A DNA stretch of 64,000 nucleotides, from positions 620,001-684,000 of the forward strand of contig CBDATU010000011.1 in the NCBI GenBank assembly GCA_965199865.1, given 5' to 3'. Positions 60,585-64,000 of the stretch are shown here, one piece after another. A program made the position numbers and the translations under genes. How positions within the stretch are numbered: position 1 is the stretch's first letter; every line of letters starts with the position of its first letter. Origin of the DNA: JAPOUP01 sp965199865. GTDB taxonomy: Bacteria > Pseudomonadota > Alphaproteobacteria > Rhodobacterales > Rhodobacteraceae. The notes under the pieces are model-generated. The model ran no database searches, had not been told where the DNA came from, and saw only the letters and a list, made by a program, of their open reading frames with translations.

Positions 60585-61193
60585 TCAGCCTCCGGCTCCT
60601 GCCTTGCCTTCATCGGGCAGGATGTATTCGGCGCCTTCCCATGGCGACATGAAGTCAAACTGGCGGTATTCCTGCGTAAGGTTCACTGGTTCATATACCA
60701 CCCGTTTCAGACTCTCGTCGTAGCGCAGTTCGGTGTAGCCGGTCGTAGGAAAGTCCTTTCTGAGTGGATGCCCGCTGAAGCCGTAGTCGGTGAGGATCCG
60801 GCGCAGATCCGGATGTCCGGTGAACATTATGCCGAACATGTCGTAGACCTCGCGTTCGAACCAGTTGGCGGCGGGAAACGCATCAGTGATCGAGGCGATC
60901 ATGCTGTTCTCCCGGACGCCACATTTCGCCCGAATGCGGTGATTCCGGTGCATGCTGAGGAAGTGGTAGACCACATCGAACCGTGTTTCACGGGTTGGGT
61001 AGTCGACCGCCGTGACATCGACAAGGGTGGTGCACCTGCATGTCACGTCAGATTTCAGGAATTCGGCGAAGGTCAGAACCGATGTCGGCGCGATCTCCAC
61101 GCTCAGCTCACCGAAAGCCACGCCCCATCCCAGCACGCAGTCGGGTCGCATGCGCTCGATATGGGCCCCCAAATCTTTGAGATCGTCAGACAT
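60585..61193 (-). CDS. nuoC: NADH-quinone oxidoreductase subunit C
   Basis: The 30-kDa-type subunit. From ATG 61193 (MSDDLKDLGAHIE) the 202-residue protein carries the signature WFEREVYDMFGIMFTGHPDLRRILTDYGFSGHPLRKDFP (shown here split: EREVYDMFGI and GHPLRKDFP). Intact. Starts 29 bp after nuoB. Confidence 0.95.
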   Translation of the reverse strand: MSDDLKDLGAHIERMRPDCVLGWGVAFGELSVEIAPTSVLTFAEFLKSDVTCRCTTLVDVTAVDYPTRETRFDVVYHFLSMHRNHRIRAKCGVRENSMIASITDAFPAANWFEREVYDMFGIMFTGHPDLRRILTDYGFSGHPLRKDFPTTGYTELRYDESLKRVVYEPVNLTQEYRQFDFMSPWEGAEYILPDEGKAGAGG

Positions 61194-61222
61194 CCAACCT
61201 CGCCGTTTCCGTTTCCTGTCAC

Positions 61223-61747
61223 TCAACGTACGATGGTTCCGGTGCGCCGGATCTTGCGCTGGAGTTGCAGAAGTCCATAGAGCAGCGCTTCCGCCGTTGG
61301 CGGGCATCCTGGCACATATACGTCGACGGGTATGATTCGGTCGCACCCACGTACCACGGAATAGCTGTAATGGTAGTATCCGCCGCCATTGGCGCAGGAT
61401 CCCATCGAGACCACATAGCGTGGTTCGGGCATCTGATCGTAGACCTTTCGCAGCGCTGGTGCCATCTTGTTGGTTAGCGTACCCGCCACGATCATCAGGT
61501 CCGACTGTCGGGGAGACGCACGCGGCGCGGTTCCGAACCGCTCCATGTCGTAGCGCGGCATTGCGGTGTGCATCATCTCGACCGCACAGCAGGCAAGACC
61601 GAAGGTCATCCAGTGCAGGCTGCCGGTTCGGGCCCAGTTGATCACGTCCTCGACCGAAGTCAGCAGAAATCCCTTATCCTGCAGTTCCCGGTTTACCGCC
61701 GAGACCGCGGCTTCCTGATCGCCCCCCGCCGTGTTTGGACCGGTCAT
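61223..61747 (-). CDS. nuoB: NADH-quinone oxidoreductase subunit B
   Basis: The PSST-type subunit holding cluster N2. Motifs: GLACCAVEMM (adjacent cysteines) and MGSCANGGGYYHYSYS with VYVPGCPP. The start at ATG 61747 overlaps the nuoA stop (TGATG); alternative upstream starts would extend into nuoA. 174 residues, normal. Confidence 0.95.
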   Translation of the reverse strand: MTGPNTAGGDQEAAVSAVNRELQDKGFLLTSVEDVINWARTGSLHWMTFGLACCAVEMMHTAMPRYDMERFGTAPRASPRQSDLMIVAGTLTNKMAPALRKVYDQMPEPRYVVSMGSCANGGGYYHYSYSVVRGCDRIIPVDVYVPGCPPTAEALLYGLLQLQRKIRRTGTIVR

Positions 61748-62112
61748 CACTCCCATTCCAGAGCCCCCTTCTTCCACTCATAGGCGAATCCGATGGTGAG
61801 AACCGCCAGAAACACCATCATGGACCAGAATCCGACGATTCCGACCTCCCTGAACGCCACTGCCCATGGAAAGAGGAACGCGACCTCAAGGTCAAAGATG
61901 ATGAAGAGAATGGCCACGAGGTAGAACCGCACATCGAATTTCATCCGCGCGTCATCGAATGCGTTGAAGCCGCATTCGTAAGCGGACACCTTTTCGGGAT
62001 CCGGATTACGCACCGCGATGACCAGGGCCGCGAGCATCAGAACGAGGCCCAGGCCTATGGCGAGAGCGAGGAATACGAGGATCGGGAGATAGTCGGAAGC
62101 GATCGATTCCAC
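61747..62112 (-). CDS. nuoA: NADH-quinone oxidoreductase subunit A
   Basis: The three-helix membrane subunit. I choose a GTG start at 62112 because AAGGAG lies 7 bp upstream and the product (121 residues, beginning ESIASDYLPILVFL after the start) has family length; an ATG 60 bp upstream would add an unlikely Arg/Ala-rich tail. YECGF (Cys and Glu of the quinone loop) and RFYLVAILFIIFDLEVAFLFPWA are present. First gene of the nuo operon. Confidence 0.92.
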   Translation of the reverse strand: MESIASDYLPILVFLALAIGLGLVLMLAALVIAVRNPDPEKVSAYECGFNAFDDARMKFDVRFYLVAILFIIFDLEVAFLFPWAVAFREVGIVGFWSMMVFLAVLTIGFAYEWKKGALEWE

Positions 62113-62479
62113 TGGGATCTCCTTCAGGGCGCGGGCTGCGCCTCCACGTTCTGCGATGGTCAATAACCCCATCGCTCCGAGAGATCAACCTTGGGCTGCG
62201 GATCAGACAGGGAATTTCCCGGTCTGAGTTTCCTGGCGGCTGTTGATTTCCTCAGGGCTTCGGCATTTCCCCGGCTTTCCGATCCGGATTCCACAGCAGG
62301 AGTGACATGGGCGGTGACGGAGATCTGTTCCGGAGCGCTCTACCGATGGATTTCCTATCGGTTGGACACCTTCTAGGCGATCTTTGTCCAGGGTATAGCT
62401 TTCTCCGGATTTGGGTTCATGGTCTATCTGGAATGTCACATCCTGCGGGACCACGCAGCCTTTGGAACAAACTCTATGA
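62113..62479. other. 367-bp divergent intergenic region (nuoA / pentapeptide protein)
   Basis: This must contain the nuo operon promoter on the minus strand and the promoter of the plus-strand gene at 62480. I see no unambiguous -35/-10 pair and no known operator. Confidence 0.4.
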
Positions 62480-63856
62480 ATGAGAAACTCAATGGCGAAT
62501 GAGCATACAAAGTTCTGGCAGGAATTGTTGAAGTTCGGCGACAACGAGTATGAAAGGCAGCTCAACTGGAACCGCTACATCAAAATCAAATACGGCTCGT
62601 GTTTGAGGCAATTGTTGACAGTCGAAGACCCAGCCGACTTCCGTGAGCGTGTGGGTCTCAAGGACCCCTCGCCAGTTGCAGATATGCGAGTTTTCGACGA
62701 ACTCGCCGCTACACACGGTGGTCATCCACAATTGCCGAGGAACCCCTCTGCAGAGATAGATTCATTCATGGACTTCTCGGAAATGGACTCCTCGGGGAAT
62801 CTCTTCCCGAACGGCGTATCGTTCGAAGGACGGGTGCTGATAGGAGCCAGCTTCAGCTTCACCATTTTCAAAGGACCGGTCAGTTTTCACGGAACTGAAT
62901 TTCTCGGAGTGACGATTTTCGATGGTGCCCAGTTTCTGGAAGGTGCCAACATTGACCAAGCCAAGTTTCACGGCCACGCAAGTTTCGGATCAACGGAATT
63001 CACCCCGTATTGCGCCCTGCACACGAAGCAAGGCCATGGCTTGGTGAATTTCGAGGAGTCAAAGTTCAGAAGGAACGCCGATTTCACCAGGGCAAACTTC
63101 GGCGTTGCTGCTGGTTTCGAAAAAGTGGAATTCGCAGAAAGGGCTGAATTTGGCGATGCCGAGTTCCAAAATAATGTCTCTTTCAATGATGCCAAATTCA
63201 GGGGTTCGACATCTTTCCGCGGGGCCAGTTTCAGCAGGCCCCCGAAATTCTTCGAGACGGAGCTTCACGAGGATCTGGATTTCGGAAACGCAAACTGGAA
63301 TGAGGCCCAGCGGTCTTACAGCCGTCGCCACCGCCGCCGCGACGAGCAGGATGCTGTCGAGCGTGACGCCGCCGATGCAGTTCGGGCCTGGGATAGGCTG
63401 GCGCTAATCATGAGCCAGCGTGAAAGGCTGCATGAGCGGCATGACTTCTTCAGGATGAAGATGCGGGCGCAGCGTCAAAGGGATGGCTGGAGTCTTCTGT
63501 CGCTCGCGAACTGGCTATTCGACAAGTCCTCGGACTATGGCTGGAGCGTTGGTCAGGCGATGTCCTCGTGGATCGGACACATCACATTAATGTGGCTTAC
63601 CTTGACCCTTGCCAATCCGGTCGGCTGTGAGCTGTACCTGGAGTGCCTGCTTGTCAGCTTCGCGAACGCCCATGCCTTTCTCGGTCTCGCTTCGGAAGGC
63701 GGATATCTGCATTACGCACAGGAGGCAGTCGTGGGCAACGGGACGGGTTGGAAAGTCTTTCTGGTGCGCGCTGTAGGGGTGATCCAGGCCGGCCTTGGAC
63801 CGATCCTGCTGTTCCTAGTGCTCCTGACGTTGAGAAACCGCTTTCGGCTGGGCTGA
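62480..63856 (+). CDS. pentapeptide-repeat-like protein with C-terminal membrane segments
   Basis: The 458-residue protein has an N-terminal helical region, then from about residue 105 to 275 a right-handed helix of degenerate pentapeptide-like repeats with Phe every fifth position (VSFEG, ASFSF, VSFHG, TEFLG, AQFLE, AKFHG, ASFGS, ESKFR, ADFTR, EFGDAEF, VSFND). A basic spacer (RRHRRRDEQDAVERD) precedes a C-terminal part with two or three membrane helices (near 375-395 and 430-452). Similar proteins occur in scattered bacteria without known function. An ATG at 62492 is an alternative start. Lower GC and isolated position suggest an acquired gene. Confidence 0.75.
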   Translation: MRNSMANEHTKFWQELLKFGDNEYERQLNWNRYIKIKYGSCLRQLLTVEDPADFRERVGLKDPSPVADMRVFDELAATHGGHPQLPRNPSAEIDSFMDFSEMDSSGNLFPNGVSFEGRVLIGASFSFTIFKGPVSFHGTEFLGVTIFDGAQFLEGANIDQAKFHGHASFGSTEFTPYCALHTKQGHGLVNFEESKFRRNADFTRANFGVAAGFEKVEFAERAEFGDAEFQNNVSFNDAKFRGSTSFRGASFSRPPKFFETELHEDLDFGNANWNEAQRSYSRRHRRRDEQDAVERDAADAVRAWDRLALIMSQRERLHERHDFFRMKMRAQRQRDGWSLLSLANWLFDKSSDYGWSVGQAMSSWIGHITLMWLTLTLANPVGCELYLECLLVSFANAHAFLGLASEGGYLHYAQEAVVGNGTGWKVFLVRAVGVIQAGLGPILLFLVLLTLRNRFRLG

Positions 63857-64000
63857 CCGACCTGAAGGGACTATTGGTGCACCATCGCACCGGCACACTG
63901 CCCGGTCTTATGTGGTGCGAGTGGGAATGCACTGGGAGTGCACCAAGCATGGGCAAGGCGGAGTGAGATGACGCTAACCTCGAGAATCCGGCACTGTATC
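63857..64000. other. window end, no gene recognised
   Basis: The final 144 bp after the pentapeptide protein contain no supported coding region or signal. Confidence 0.4.

Noticed and set aside
1..64000. CRISPR arrays, rRNA and tRNA genes
   Set aside because: No regularly spaced direct repeats, no rRNA-like sequence and no cloverleaf with GTTCGAATC-type T-arm was recognised on either strand.

Overview
The window reads as chromosome of an alphaproteobacterium, most likely Rhodobacterales. The evidence is a complex I (nuo) locus carrying the extra small genes typical of that order (a DUF5337 protein between nuoE and nuoF, a DUF5333 protein next to nuoG, a carboxymuconolactone-decarboxylase-like protein between nuoI and nuoJ), followed by birA-coaX-rnj, plus the pmbA-cysQ-DUF4170-lpxK and mutY-DUF721-dsbA neighbourhoods. 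It is also a damaged, insertion-rich genome: three full-length copies of one 2331-bp insertion sequence, an IS1380-family element, two decayed IS1595-like elements, a truncated group II intron and several frameshifted genes.

Layout. 1-1880: end of an inositol catabolism operon (iolC 3' end, iolB, iolJ-like aldolase). 2072-10335: a membrane-protein gene cut by IS copy 1, two small secreted proteins, rnhB, and mutY cut by IS copy 2. 10410-11628: dciA (DUF721) and a DsbA-like protein. 11629-15450: accessory patch with a three-gene cassette (GHKL ATPase with a frameshift, STAS-like protein, membrane-anchored protein) and a GC-rich non-coding stretch with long inverted repeats. 15451-21245: lpxK, DUF4170, cysQ-like, pmbA, then ybjN-like, proC and csaA on the other strand. 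21428-28758: mixed core and decayed genes (frameshifted small gene pair, PhyH dioxygenase, ndk, ABC-F, retropepsin-like protease, group II intron fragment). 28759-31213: RACo-like ferredoxin/ASKHA protein and a cupin. 31345-62112, minus strand: rnj, coaX, birA, nuoN to nuoA.

The nuo locus is split. Between nuoF (ends 56817) and the lipoprotein-DUF5333-nuoG block (starts 46192) lies about 10.6 kb of foreign DNA. It holds an XRE regulator with a broken ImmA/IrrE peptidase gene, nested transposons, IS copy 3, and a two-gene ubiquitin-like conjugation module: a Ubl-E2 fusion (54524-55168) and a JAB-E1 fusion (55165-56556), coupled by an ATGA overlap. This module is the most interesting system in the window. 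The second theme is the insertion sequence itself: its transposase is a Tn5/IS50-like DDE enzyme with an N-terminal DUF4338 (DruA-like) domain, all three copies have 9-bp target duplications, and one of them has disrupted mutY.

All assignments come from reading the sequence and from knowledge of the families; no database search was run. Three frameshifts sit in short homopolymers (13588, 21714, 47487), so either real decay or sequencing error is possible at those sites.
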